From the NCBI RefSeq assembly GCF_002943525.1, contig NZ_CP025394.1:5890001-5954000 (forward strand): a stretch of DNA of 64,000 nt. Direction: 5' to 3'. Position 1 is the first letter of the stretch, and each line of letters starts with the position of its first letter. Both the position numbers and the translations under genes were made by a program. The notes beneath the pieces are model-generated. The model searched no databases and was not told where the DNA came from. It was given only the letters and a program-made list of their open reading frames with translations. Origin of the DNA: Kitasatospora sp. MMS16-BH015 (GTDB taxonomy: Bacteria; Actinomycetota; Actinomycetes; Streptomycetales; Streptomycetaceae). Shown in pieces: positions 1-9,331 of this stretch.

Positions 1-165
1 GACGTCCCGTCGCCGCTCAACCCCCCGAGCGGCTGCCGCTTCCGCACCCGCTGCTGGAAGGTGCAGGACATCTGCTCCACCCAGGAGCCCCCGCTCCAGG
101 CCGCCAAGGCCGGCCACCAGGTGGCCTGCCACTTCCCGGAGAACAGCCCGGAGAACGCCGCCTGA
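1..165 (+). CDS. Oligopeptide ABC transporter ATP-binding protein, C-terminal end (partial)
   Basis: Only the last 54 codons are present; the gene begins before the window. The translated tail contains the Pro-rich, Cys-containing block that ends OppD/OppF/DppF-type ATPases (VPSPLNPPSGCRFRTRC, then AxHxxxCHF), known as the oligopeptide transporter C-terminal region. The ATPase core, with its Walker and signature motifs, lies outside the window, so the exact paralogue (OppD or OppF type) cannot be told. It would energise peptide import with membrane partners encoded upstream. A strong hairpin follows 17 bases after the stop, so this is probably the last gene of its operon. Confidence 0.8.
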   Translation, partial: DVPSPLNPPSGCRFRTRCWKVQDICSTQEPPLQAAKAGHQVACHFPENSPENAA

Positions 166-182
166 CGGCACCCGCTCCACGA

Positions 183-214
183 GGGGCACACGGTCCGCAT
201 GGACCGTGTGCCCC
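183..214 (+). terminator. Terminator of the ABC transporter operon
   Basis: Perfect 14-bp inverted repeat (183-196 with 201-214) with a 4-base loop, followed by TTCT. It closes the transporter operon. Its arm sequence resembles the terminators after the next two genes, which suggests those were copied from the same kind of sequence. Confidence 0.8.
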
Positions 215-348
215 TTCTGCGTGGGCCCACGGTGGGCCTTGTGGGCCCCGGTTGGTCGTATGCGTTCTTTATGCTGTACAAACACATGACCGGACCGGAA
301 GGCCGGCGCCACTCCGTCTTCGAGCCAACACATCCCGGGGGGACTCCC

Positions 349-3192
349 ATGTCACGCGCACGCCGCAGACGCCAGCTCGCCACCGCCGTCGTGGTCGCCG
401 CCACCAGTCTGGTCGGAGCGGGGGCGACTCTCCCGGCGGTCGCGGTCGACACCGACACGCTGTACGTGGACAACTCCGCTGCCGCGCACTGCTCGAACTT
501 CGGCTCGGGCAGCCAGGCGCAGCCCTTCTGCACCGTCCAGGCGGGCGTGGACCACGCGAAGGCGGGCCAGACCGTGCAGGTCGCCGGTGGGGGTGGCCGC
601 TATGCCGAGCAGGTCACCGTGCACAGCTCCGGTGAGCCCGGCAAGCCGATCGTGCTGGCCGGCCGGCCGAGCGGGCCGCGGCCGTCGGTGGGAGTCTCCC
701 TGTCGGACGCCCAGCCGGAGAACGCGGTGGGCTTCCTGCTGGACAAGGTCCACGACGTGACGATCCGGAACTTCGCCATGGAGGCCATCGCGGCCGAGGG
801 CGTCCTGGTCAGGGACTCCGCCGCGGTCACCATCGAGCGCACCACGATGTCCGACACCGGCATGGGGAACGGGGCGAGTGGGCAGCGGGCCGTTCCGGCG
901 GGCGCCCCAGCGGTGCGGGTGACCGGCACGAGCAGCAGGGTGACCGTCGCCCAGAACCTTCTGCAGGAGGGGCACGGCGACGCCGTCGCCGTCGAGGCGG
1001 GTGTGTCCGGCGCGGTCGTCACGACCAACGGCGTGATGACCGCCCAGCCGCGCGGGATCCGAGTGACGGACGCGCCCGGCACGGTGGTCACCAGCAACTC
1101 GGTGATCACCCTCGACGGTGCCGGGGTCACGCTGGCGGGCGCATCCGACCACGCCGTGGTGGAGAACAACGTGCTCGCGCACGAGCACTTCGTGAAGGAC
1201 GGTGAGTCGAGCACGGCCGAGCTGTCCGTCTCGGCGGGTTCGACGGTGGGGACGAAGGCGGACTACAACTCGGTGCACGGCTGGGGCAGTGGCGCGGCTT
1301 ACTCCTGGGCCGGTACCGACCACCATCTCGCGGACTTCGCCGCGGTGAGTGGTCAGGGGGCCCACGATGTCGAGGAGACGCCGCCCCTCGGCCTGGACGG
1401 CAACCACTACGGCACGGTGAAGCCGACCGGAGCCTCCGGCGCGACGGACTCGGCGGACGCCTCAGCGCCCGGCATGCTGACCACGGACCTGGCCGGCCGG
1501 CCCCGGGTGGACGATCCGCAGGTCGCCAATTCCGGGACGGGTGCGGGCTACTACGACCGAGGTGCGCTGGAACTGCAGGCCGTCGGCTCCCTCACCGTGC
1601 TCGCCGACCGCGATCAGGGGCCGTACCCGCTGCCGGTGACCGTGACCGCGACGGCTCGGCAGAACTGGCCGGACACCCTCACCTACACCTACGACTTCGG
1701 TGACGGCAGCGAGCCGCTGACCACCACCGACGCGAAGGTGGAGCACGTGTACCGGGCGGCGGGCACCCGTACCGTCAAGGTGACGGCCACGGGCACCGAC
1801 GGGACCCCCGCCACCGGTTTCGCCGGGGGCTCGATCAGCGTGAACGAGCCCGCCGAGCTCGCCCCGGTGCTGGGGGTGAACCAGGTGGGGTTCGACGGGC
1901 CGTTCAGCTACAACTTCGCCCTGTACGGAAGCACCAGCCCCTGGCCCCTGACCGGCTACGAGCTGGACTTCGGCGACGGCTCGCCGAAGGAGACCCACGA
2001 GATCTCGTACGGTGCCCACCACAGCTACCGGCGTCCCGGCGATTACACCCTCACCGCCACGGTGAAGGACGGGGGCGGCCGAGCGGCTACGGTACGGCAG
2101 GTGCTCCACGTGGGGTACGGGAAGATGGGGTACACGCCGATCACCCCGACCCGGGTGCTCGACACCCGGAAGCCGGGCACGGGCGGCCGTCCGCAGCGGC
2201 TGGGCCCCGGGCAGTCGGTGACCGTGGACGTCCCGACGCCATTCGGGCAGCCGGACGCGGACGCGGCGGTGCTGAACGTGACGGCGGTGAACCCCTCCCA
2301 GGCCGGCTACCTGAGCGTGTACCCGGCCGGAACCGACCGCCCGCCGACCTCGAACGTGAACTTCGCGGCCGGTCAGACGGTGCCGAACCTGGTGACGGTG
2401 CCGACCGGCCAGGACCACCAGGTCACGGTGTACAACTTCTCCGGCACCACGGACGTGGTGGTCGACGTGATGGGCTCCTACCGGAGGAGCGGCGGATCGG
2501 GCTTCGGCGCAGTGTCGCCCGTACGGCTGTTGGACACCCGTAAGTCGGCCGCGCTCGATGCGGATTCGTCCGTTTCGGTGCAGGTGCGCGGGGTCGGCGG
2601 GGTGCCGGACGATGCGACGGCGGTGGTGCTGAACCTGACGAGCACCGGTTCGGACGCGGGTGGCTACCTGACGGCCTACGCGAACTGGACGGCGCGGCCG
2701 GGGACTTCGAACCTGAACTTCACGGCGGGGCAGACGGTGGCGAACCAGGTGGTGGTGCCGATCGGTGCGGACGGCAAGGTGGCGGTCTACAACCACACCG
2801 GGCGCACGCACGTGGTGGCGGATGTGTTCGGGTACTACGGCCCGTCGGGCTCTTCGCTGTTCACTCCGGTGGTGCCGACCCGTCTGGTCGACACCCGTCA
2901 GTCCTCGGCGCTCGGGCAGGGTGGGGTGCTGAAGGTGGACACGGGTGTCCCGGCCGGGGCGACCGGTGCGGTGCTGAACGTGACCGACACCGCCTCGACC
3001 GTGCCCGGTTACTTGACGGTCTGGGCCGACAAGGCGCCGAAGCCCGGTACCTCGAACGTCAACTTCCCGGCCGGGAAGACGGTGCCGAACCACGTGACCA
3101 CTCCGCTCGGGGCCAACGGTGCGTTCGACGTCTACAACTTCATGGGCCGCTCGCAGGTGGTCGCGGACCTGTTCGGGTACTTCGCGAAGTAG
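349..3192 (+). CDS. Secreted right-handed beta-helix / PKD / DTR-repeat protein, copy 1
   Basis: A 947-residue protein starting at ATG 349, behind a GGGGGGA ribosome site; upstream in-frame codons lack one. Residues 1-32 are an Arg-rich signal peptide ending LPAVA. About 37-340 is a NosD/pectate-lyase-like parallel beta-helix with the opening pattern LYVDN...PFCTVQAGVD and many N-N-x-V turns. About 345-410 resembles the segment that often follows such helices (TTDLAGRPRVDD...YYDRGALEL). Two PKD domains lie near 447-500 and 537-590 (YDFGDGS, DFGDGSP, then YRRPGDYTLTATVKD). Three repeats of about 115 residues start near 593, 717 and 837, each opening with (V/L)LDTR and ending VVAD(V/L)FGYY-like. 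No catalytic residues are obvious. A surface carbohydrate-binding or adhesive role is inference. First of four tandem paralogues. Confidence 0.85.
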   Translation: MSRARRRRQLATAVVVAATSLVGAGATLPAVAVDTDTLYVDNSAAAHCSNFGSGSQAQPFCTVQAGVDHAKAGQTVQVAGGGGRYAEQVTVHSSGEPGKPIVLAGRPSGPRPSVGVSLSDAQPENAVGFLLDKVHDVTIRNFAMEAIAAEGVLVRDSAAVTIERTTMSDTGMGNGASGQRAVPAGAPAVRVTGTSSRVTVAQNLLQEGHGDAVAVEAGVSGAVVTTNGVMTAQPRGIRVTDAPGTVVTSNSVITLDGAGVTLAGASDHAVVENNVLAHEHFVKDGESSTAELSVSAGSTVGTKADYNSVHGWGSGAAYSWAGTDHHLADFAAVSGQGAHDVEETPPLGLDGNHYGTVKPTGASGATDSADASAPGMLTTDLAGRPRVDDPQVANSGTGAGYYDRGALELQAVGSLTVLADRDQGPYPLPVTVTATARQNWPDTLTYTYDFGDGSEPLTTTDAKVEHVYRAAGTRTVKVTATGTDGTPATGFAGGSISVNEPAELAPVLGVNQVGFDGPFSYNFALYGSTSPWPLTGYELDFGDGSPKETHEISYGAHHSYRRPGDYTLTATVKDGGGRAATVRQVLHVGYGKMGYTPITPTRVLDTRKPGTGGRPQRLGPGQSVTVDVPTPFGQPDADAAVLNVTAVNPSQAGYLSVYPAGTDRPPTSNVNFAAGQTVPNLVTVPTGQDHQVTVYNFSGTTDVVVDVMGSYRRSGGSGFGAVSPVRLLDTRKSAALDADSSVSVQVRGVGGVPDDATAVVLNLTSTGSDAGGYLTAYANWTARPGTSNLNFTAGQTVANQVVVPIGADGKVAVYNHTGRTHVVADVFGYYGPSGSSLFTPVVPTRLVDTRQSSALGQGGVLKVDTGVPAGATGAVLNVTDTASTVPGYLTVWADKAPKPGTSNVNFPAGKTVPNHVTTPLGANGAFDVYNFMGRSQVVADLFGYFAK

Positions 3193-3202
3193 GGGCCTCG
3201 AT

Positions 3203-3240
3203 GGGGCACATGGTCCTTCTGGATCATGTGCCCCCTTTTT
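3203..3240 (+). terminator. Terminator of beta-helix/PKD copy 1
   Basis: Inverted repeat 3203-3216 with 3221-3234 (14 bp, one G-U pair), loop TTCT, then a run of five T at 3236-3240. Classic intrinsic terminator, so each paralogue is probably its own transcription unit. Confidence 0.9.
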
Positions 3241-3362
3241 GCCCGGTATGGCAGTCAACTTTTCTGCACCGCAGGGGTCTTGAGCCACCCCGGTGCTTCG
3301 CCCCCGGATCGGTCGGTGGTACACCTGGCCTCCACAGTTCGATCTTCCTGGGGGACCCACCC

Positions 3363-6167
3363 GTGTCAGCCACCCGCCGCCGGCGCCAGCTCGCCGCCGC
3401 CCTCGTCGTCGCCTCCACCGGCCTGGTGAGCGCGGGGGCCACCCTGCCTGCCGTGGCCGAGACGCCGGCCACCACGCTGTACGTGGACGACACGGCGTCA
3501 AACTGTTCCGATTCCGGTCCGGGGACCGAGGCGCAGCCTTACTGCGACCTCCAGGTCGGAGCGGACGCGGCCAAGCCCGGCCAGACGGTGAGCGTGGGCG
3601 GCGACTGGTACAAGGAACAGCTCACCGTGCACCACTCCGGGGAGCCTGGCAGGCCGATCGTCATCGAGGGGCGCGTCGACCGCTACGGGCAGCGTCCCGG
3701 GGTCGGCCTGCCGGCGGGCAACGGGACCTCGGCCACCTCGCACGGCATCCTGCTCGACCACGTCCACGATGTGACGGTGCGGGCGTTCTCGATCCCTCAC
3801 ACGGTCGGTGAGGGGATCCTGGTCCAGGACTCCTCGGCGATCACCGTCGATTCCCAGCACGTGGACGCCGGCCTGAGTCTGGACGGCACCGCGCAGCCGG
3901 GGGTGGCCGCAGTGAGGATCGCGGGTGCGAGCCACGGTGTGGTCGTCAGCCGCAACCGCGTCGACAGCAGCCTCGGCCTCGGCATAGCCGTCGAGGCCGG
4001 CGTCTCCGGGGCCGTGGTCACCACCAATGTGGTGGCGGACGTGGCCTCGGCGGGAATCCTGGTGACGGACGCGCCCGGCACCGTGGTCACCGGCAACACC
4101 GTGGTCACCAACGGCACGACGGGGATCTCGCTGGCCGGTGGGTCGGACCACGCGGTGGTGGAGAACAACGTCGTCGCCGACTACGGCAGGCACCACGGGA
4201 GCGGCCCTCGGGCGGCGACGCTCGCGGTCTCGGCCGCCTCCGTGGCCGGGACGAAGGTCGGCTACGACACGTTCTCCCCGAACCCGGTCGGCGACACCTA
4301 CCAGTGGGGCGCGGACACCTACCAGCAGCCGGCGGAGTTCTCCGCCGCGACCGGGCAGGGCACCCACGACCTGCGCGAGGCGCCGACGTACTCGCTGGAG
4401 GGCGCGCCGGACCGGGGGGCCTCGGGTGGTTCGGTCGATTCGGCCGACGCTTCGGCACCTGGCGAGCTCGACACCGACGTCTTCGGCCACCCCCGGGTGG
4501 ACGACCCGAGCGTGGCCGACTCCGGCACCGGCAAGGGGTACTACGACCGTGGTGCGGTGGAGCTCACGGCCTACCACTCGCTCGTGCTGGACGCGACACC
4601 GCTCCGAGGTCCGTCCCCCCTGACGGTCACAGCGACGGCGACGCAGGAGGTGAACTGGTCGGTCCACACCGTGTACACCTTCGACTTCGGCGACGGCAGC
4701 ACCCCCGTGGTCAGCACGGTGGCCCAGGTACAGCACGTCTACCGGACCGCCGGCAAGTACCGTCTCTCGGTTACCGCGGTCACCGACAACGACCCGAACA
4801 CCGCCACCACCGCCGAGCTTGACGTGCCGCTGACCGTCGAGGAGCCGGGGCCGCTGGTGCCGGACCTGCGGATCTCTCAGACGGACCCCCGTAACGACCG
4901 GGCTTCGCTGTCCTACGACTTCGACCTGACCCATAGCACCAGCCCGTGGGGCCTGAGTGGTGTGCAGGTCGACTTCGGCGACGGCTCCGCGGTGCAGCCC
5001 GACCGCTACGGTTGGATCAGCCACACCTACCAGCGTCCCGGCGACTACACCGTGACCGCCACTGTGAAGGATGCTGGGGGCCGGACGGCCACGGTGCGGC
5101 AGGCATTGCACGTGACGTACGGGGGGATGGGCTTCGGTGCGAACTCACCGCAGCGCCTGCTGGACACGCGTACGCACGGGAACGGGACCCACCGGTTGGG
5201 GCCGGGCGAGTCGGTCACGGTGCGGGTGGACGCGAATGCCGCAGTGCTCAACGTGACCGCAGTGAACCCTTCGCAGAGCGGCTACCTGAGCGTGTACCCG
5301 ACGGGTACGCCGCGGCCGGCCACCTCGAACGTGAACTTCGTCGCCGGGCAGACGGTGCCGAACCTGGTGACCGTGCCGACCGGGACCGACAACCAGATCA
5401 CGATCTACAACTTCTCGGGCACCACGGACGTGGTGGTCGACCTGATGGGCAACTACTACAAGGGCCGTGGTGACCGCTTCAGCGCGGTGTCCCCAAACCG
5501 CCTGCTCGACACCCGTACCTCGACCCCGCTGGTCGCCAACGAGACCAGGGCCGTCAAGGTGCGCGGTGTCGGCGGGGTGCCGGCCGACGCGACTGCAGTG
5601 GTGCTGAACCTGACCAGTACCGGGTCGGACAAGGGAGGCTTCCTGACGGCCTCGCCGGGTTGGTCCGCCACGGTCGGGACTTCGAACCTGAACTTCACGG
5701 CGGGGCAGACCGTGGCGAACCAGGTGGTGGTGCCGATCGGCCTGGACGGGAAGGTGTACATCTACAACCACACCGGCCGCGCGCACGTGGTCGCCGACGT
5801 CTTCGGGTACTACGGTTCGTCCGGTTCCTCGTTGTTCACTCCGGTGGTGCCGACCCGTCTGGTCGACACCCGTCAGTCCTCGGCGCTCGGGCAGGGTGGG
5901 GTGCTGAAGGTGGACACGGGTGTCCCGGCCGGGGCGACGGGTGCCGTGCTGAACGTGACCGACACCGCGTCGACGGCGCCCGGGTATCTGACGGTCTGGG
6001 CCGACGGGGCGTCGAAGCCGGGGACCTCGAACGTCAACTTCCCGGCCGGGAAGACGGTGCCGAACCACGTGACCACCCCGCTGGGGGCCAACGGGGCGTT
6101 CGACGTCTACAACTTCATGGGCCGCTCGCAGGTGGTCGCCGACCTGTTCGGGTACTTCGCGAAGTAG
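3363..6167 (+). CDS. Secreted right-handed beta-helix / PKD / DTR-repeat protein, copy 2
   Basis: A 934-residue paralogue of the preceding protein. I chose GTG 3363, six bases after GGGGGAC and directly before the Arg-rich signal peptide (SATRRRRQLAAALVVAST...LPAVAE). The order is beta-helix (about 38-340), PKD near 439 and 536, then three DTR repeats from about 587, 702 and 822. The third repeat is almost identical to that of copies 1 and 3, while the beta-helix is clearly diverged, as expected if gene conversion keeps the 3' ends alike. The first DTR repeat is a few residues shorter than in its sisters. Probably exported by Sec; final location and ligand are unknown. Confidence 0.85.
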   Translation: MSATRRRRQLAAALVVASTGLVSAGATLPAVAETPATTLYVDDTASNCSDSGPGTEAQPYCDLQVGADAAKPGQTVSVGGDWYKEQLTVHHSGEPGRPIVIEGRVDRYGQRPGVGLPAGNGTSATSHGILLDHVHDVTVRAFSIPHTVGEGILVQDSSAITVDSQHVDAGLSLDGTAQPGVAAVRIAGASHGVVVSRNRVDSSLGLGIAVEAGVSGAVVTTNVVADVASAGILVTDAPGTVVTGNTVVTNGTTGISLAGGSDHAVVENNVVADYGRHHGSGPRAATLAVSAASVAGTKVGYDTFSPNPVGDTYQWGADTYQQPAEFSAATGQGTHDLREAPTYSLEGAPDRGASGGSVDSADASAPGELDTDVFGHPRVDDPSVADSGTGKGYYDRGAVELTAYHSLVLDATPLRGPSPLTVTATATQEVNWSVHTVYTFDFGDGSTPVVSTVAQVQHVYRTAGKYRLSVTAVTDNDPNTATTAELDVPLTVEEPGPLVPDLRISQTDPRNDRASLSYDFDLTHSTSPWGLSGVQVDFGDGSAVQPDRYGWISHTYQRPGDYTVTATVKDAGGRTATVRQALHVTYGGMGFGANSPQRLLDTRTHGNGTHRLGPGESVTVRVDANAAVLNVTAVNPSQSGYLSVYPTGTPRPATSNVNFVAGQTVPNLVTVPTGTDNQITIYNFSGTTDVVVDLMGNYYKGRGDRFSAVSPNRLLDTRTSTPLVANETRAVKVRGVGGVPADATAVVLNLTSTGSDKGGFLTASPGWSATVGTSNLNFTAGQTVANQVVVPIGLDGKVYIYNHTGRAHVVADVFGYYGSSGSSLFTPVVPTRLVDTRQSSALGQGGVLKVDTGVPAGATGAVLNVTDTASTAPGYLTVWADGASKPGTSNVNFPAGKTVPNHVTTPLGANGAFDVYNFMGRSQVVADLFGYFAK

Positions 6168-6177
6168 GGGCCTCGAT

Positions 6178-6215
6178 GGGGCACATGGTCCTTCTGGATC
6201 ATGTGCCCCCTTTTT
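6178..6215 (+). terminator. Terminator of beta-helix/PKD copy 2
   Basis: Inverted repeat 6178-6191 with 6196-6209, loop TTCT, then T5 at 6211-6215. Base for base the same hairpin as after copy 1; it belongs to the duplicated intergenic module. Confidence 0.9.
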
Positions 6216-6335
6216 GCCCGGTATGGCAGTCAACTTTTCTGCGCCGCAGGGGCCTTGAGCCACCCCGGTGGTTCGCCCCCGGATCAGCCGGTGGTACACC
6301 TGACCTCCACAGTTCGATCTTCTGGGGGACTTCCC

Positions 6336-9173
6336 GTGTCATCCATGCGCCGCCGGCGTCAGCTCGCCGCCGCTCTCGTCGTCGCCTCCACCGGCCTGGT
6401 GAGTGCGGGGGCCACCCTGCCCGCCATGGCCGAGGCGGCCACCACGCTGTATGTGGACAACTCCTCGGCGGACTGCACCGACACGGGGGTGGGCAGTCAG
6501 GGGCAGCCGTACTGCTCGGTGCAGGCGGGCGTCGACGCGGCCAAGGCGGGGCAGACCGTCTCGGTGGCTTACGGGAAGGGGGACTACGACGAGCAGGTCA
6601 CCGTGCACAGCTCGGGTGAGTCGAGCAAGCCGATCGTCCTCCAGGGTCGGCTCGGCGGGGACCGGATGTACCCCTCGATCGGCCGCTACATCGTCGATGC
6701 CACGGCGGCGACTTCGCGGGGCCTCGTGCTCGACCACGTACACGACGTGACGGTGCGGGACTTCGAGACCGTCTTCACCGTCGCTGAATCGGTCCTGGTC
6801 AAGGACTCCTCGCACATCACGCTCGATGGCAACCGCCTGTGGGGCGGGGGCAACGGCAGCAAGGCAGTCCCGTCCGGTGCGGGGACGGTGCGGGTCACCG
6901 GGGCGAGCGCCGACGTCGTGATCAGCCGGAACACCATCGGCGTAGGTAATGGCGGTGGCATCCGCATCGAGGCGGGGGTCACCGGAGCTGTCGTCACGAC
7001 CAACCGGGTGCGGGCAGGAAGGGCGGCAACGGGTGTCGCCGTGACGGATGCGCCGGGGACGGTGGTCACGAGCAACACCGTGACCACCGGCAACGCGACC
7101 GGCATCGCGCTGGCCGGAGCCTCCGATCATGCGGTGGTGGAGAACAACATCGTCGACAACGACACCGGGTTCACGAGCCCGGATGGCTCCAGCCCGATCG
7201 GCCTGGCTGTCTCGGCGGCGTCCGTGACCGGCACCAAGGCGGACTTCAACTCGTACTCCCCGCGTCCGGCCAGCGCCGCCTACAGCTGGGCAGGGGCGAC
7301 CTACCAGCAGCCCGCCGAGTTCGCGACCGCGACCGGCCAGGGGCGGCACGACCTGCGCGAGCGGCTGAACTTCGACGCGGATTCCATTGAGACGGTCCCG
7401 ACAGCCACCTCCGGTTCGACGGATTCGGCCGATGCCGGCGCACCTGGTGAGCTGACCACCGACCTCTACGGACACCCGCGCGTGGACGACCTGGAGGCCA
7501 CCGACGCCGGTGCCGGTCCGGTGGGTTACTACGACCGCGGAGCAGCGGAGCTTCAGGAGTTCCGCGACCTGTCGGTGAGCACCTCCCCGGACACCGGTCC
7601 GTACCCGTTGCCGGTTACGCTGACGGCGAAGGCCACCCAGAGCTGGGCGGATCCGGCCACCACGTACACCTTTGACTTCGGTGACGGCAGTGACCCGCTG
7701 GTATCCAAGGATCCTGTGGTGCACCACGTCTACCGGAAGGCGGGCACGTACTACCCCAGGATCAAGGTTCAGGGTGCCGACCCGAACACCCTTTTCACCG
7801 GGTGGGCCTACCAGGTGACCGTCAACGAGCCGGGCGACCTGGTGCCGGTGCTGAAGGCCGACCCGGATGGGGGCGACGGCCCGCTCGGCTACGCCTTCGA
7901 CCTGAGCGCGAGTTCCAGCCCCTGGAACATCACGGATTACGTGCTGGATTTCGGTGACGGCTCGCCGAAGGAGTCCTACTACCGGCAGACCAAATTCAGG
8001 CACGCGTACGCGCACCCGGGCAACTACACCGTCACCGCGACCGTCAAGGACGAGAGTGGCCGTACGGCGACGGCGCAGCAGGCGGTGCACGCGGCGTACG
8101 GGAAGCTCGGCTACACCCCGACGACGCCGCAGCGGATACTCGACACCCGGACCCCGGACATGGGCGGGCGGTCCCGCCGACTGGGCCCCGGACAGTCGAT
8201 CACGGTCTACGCATCCTCGTTGGCCCCGCAGGTCCACCCGGACGCATTGGTGCTGAACGTGACGGCGGTCAACCCGTCGCAGAGCGGGTACCTGAGTGTC
8301 TACCCGGAAGGCGGCAACCGTCCGGCGACCTCGAACGTCAACTTCACGGCCCGGCAGACGGTGCCGAACCTGGTGACCGTGCCGACCGGCCAGAGCGACG
8401 CCGTCACCGTCTACAACTTCTCCGGTGACACCGACGTGGTGGTCGACCTGATGGGCTACTACCAGCAGGGCGGCGGCAGCCGGTTCGGCGCGGTGGCGCC
8501 TTCCCGAGTGCTGGACACCCGTAAGAGCAAGGCCGTCGGGCCAGACGCCAGTACGTCCGTGCAGGTGCGTGGTGTCGGCGGGGTGCCGGCGGACGCCACT
8601 GCGGTAGTGCTGAACCTGACCAGCACGGGCTCGGACGCGGGTGGCTACCTGACGGCCTACGCGAATGGGACCACCCGGCCCGGGACTTCGAACCTGAACT
8701 TCACGGCCGGGCAGACGGTGGCGAACCAGGTCGTGGTGCCGATCGGTGCAGACGGCAAGGTGGCGGTCTACAACCACACCGGCCACACCCATGTCGTGGC
8801 CGACGTGTTCGGGTACTACGGCCCGTCGGGCTCCTCGCTGTTCACCCCGGTGGTGCCGACCCGTCTGGTCGACACCCGCCAGTCCTCGGCGCTCGGGCAG
8901 GGTGGGGTGCTGAAGGTGAACACGGGTGTCCCGGCCGGGGCGACGGGTGCCGTGCTGAACGTGACCGACACCGCCTCGACCGTGCCCGGGTACCTGACGG
9001 TCTGGGCCGACGGTGCGTCGAAGCCGGGTACGTCGAACGTCAACTTCCCCGCCGGGAAGACGGTGCCGAACCACGTGACCACCCCGCTCGGGGCGAACGG
9101 CGCGTTCGACGTCTACAACTTCATGGGGCGCTCGCAGGTGGTCGCCGACCTGTTCGGGTACTTCGCGAAGTAG
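6336..9173 (+). CDS. Secreted right-handed beta-helix / PKD / DTR-repeat protein, copy 3
   Basis: A 945-residue paralogue. GTG 6336 lies five bases after GGGGGAC; an ATG three codons on is a weaker alternative. The signal peptide (MRRRRQLAAALVVASTG...LPAMAEA) is nearly the same as in copy 2. Beta-helix about 38-345, PKD domains near 443 and 536, DTR repeats from about 590, 715 and 833. The second and third DTR repeats are close to those of copy 1. No enzyme motif is seen. As in its sisters, the Cys pair flanking the first helix strand (DCTDTG...PYCSVQAG) is kept, which would suit a disulfide in an exported protein. Confidence 0.85.
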   Translation: MSSMRRRRQLAAALVVASTGLVSAGATLPAMAEAATTLYVDNSSADCTDTGVGSQGQPYCSVQAGVDAAKAGQTVSVAYGKGDYDEQVTVHSSGESSKPIVLQGRLGGDRMYPSIGRYIVDATAATSRGLVLDHVHDVTVRDFETVFTVAESVLVKDSSHITLDGNRLWGGGNGSKAVPSGAGTVRVTGASADVVISRNTIGVGNGGGIRIEAGVTGAVVTTNRVRAGRAATGVAVTDAPGTVVTSNTVTTGNATGIALAGASDHAVVENNIVDNDTGFTSPDGSSPIGLAVSAASVTGTKADFNSYSPRPASAAYSWAGATYQQPAEFATATGQGRHDLRERLNFDADSIETVPTATSGSTDSADAGAPGELTTDLYGHPRVDDLEATDAGAGPVGYYDRGAAELQEFRDLSVSTSPDTGPYPLPVTLTAKATQSWADPATTYTFDFGDGSDPLVSKDPVVHHVYRKAGTYYPRIKVQGADPNTLFTGWAYQVTVNEPGDLVPVLKADPDGGDGPLGYAFDLSASSSPWNITDYVLDFGDGSPKESYYRQTKFRHAYAHPGNYTVTATVKDESGRTATAQQAVHAAYGKLGYTPTTPQRILDTRTPDMGGRSRRLGPGQSITVYASSLAPQVHPDALVLNVTAVNPSQSGYLSVYPEGGNRPATSNVNFTARQTVPNLVTVPTGQSDAVTVYNFSGDTDVVVDLMGYYQQGGGSRFGAVAPSRVLDTRKSKAVGPDASTSVQVRGVGGVPADATAVVLNLTSTGSDAGGYLTAYANGTTRPGTSNLNFTAGQTVANQVVVPIGADGKVAVYNHTGHTHVVADVFGYYGPSGSSLFTPVVPTRLVDTRQSSALGQGGVLKVNTGVPAGATGAVLNVTDTASTVPGYLTVWADGASKPGTSNVNFPAGKTVPNHVTTPLGANGAFDVYNFMGRSQVVADLFGYFAK

Positions 9174-9186
9174 GTGGTGGGCGCAC

Positions 9187-9215
9187 GGTGCCGCCCCCCG
9201 GCGGGGGGCAGCACC
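9187..9215 (+). terminator. Hairpin after beta-helix/PKD copy 3
   Basis: Inverted repeat 9187-9199 with 9203-9215 (13 bp, one mismatch), 3-base loop, no T run. Probable terminator. It differs from the two hairpins upstream, which marks the edge of the duplicated intergenic module. Confidence 0.6.
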
Positions 9216-9331
9216 GAGGCGTCCTCGGACGTACAACCTTCGGGCCCACCCCGTTGTCCGGTACGGGTGGGGCGGGTGTTAAACCTGTTCCGCCCCTGCC
9301 GAACTGTCGTTCCCCCCCCCGAAGGACGCCC

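Noticed and set aside
352..3501. Long minus-strand open frames opposite the beta-helix/PKD genes (351, 679 and similar large frames opposite other genes)
   Set aside because: They have Arg/His/Gly-rich composition, no ribosome sites and no motifs. High GC content removes stop codons on the opposite strand, so they are shadows.
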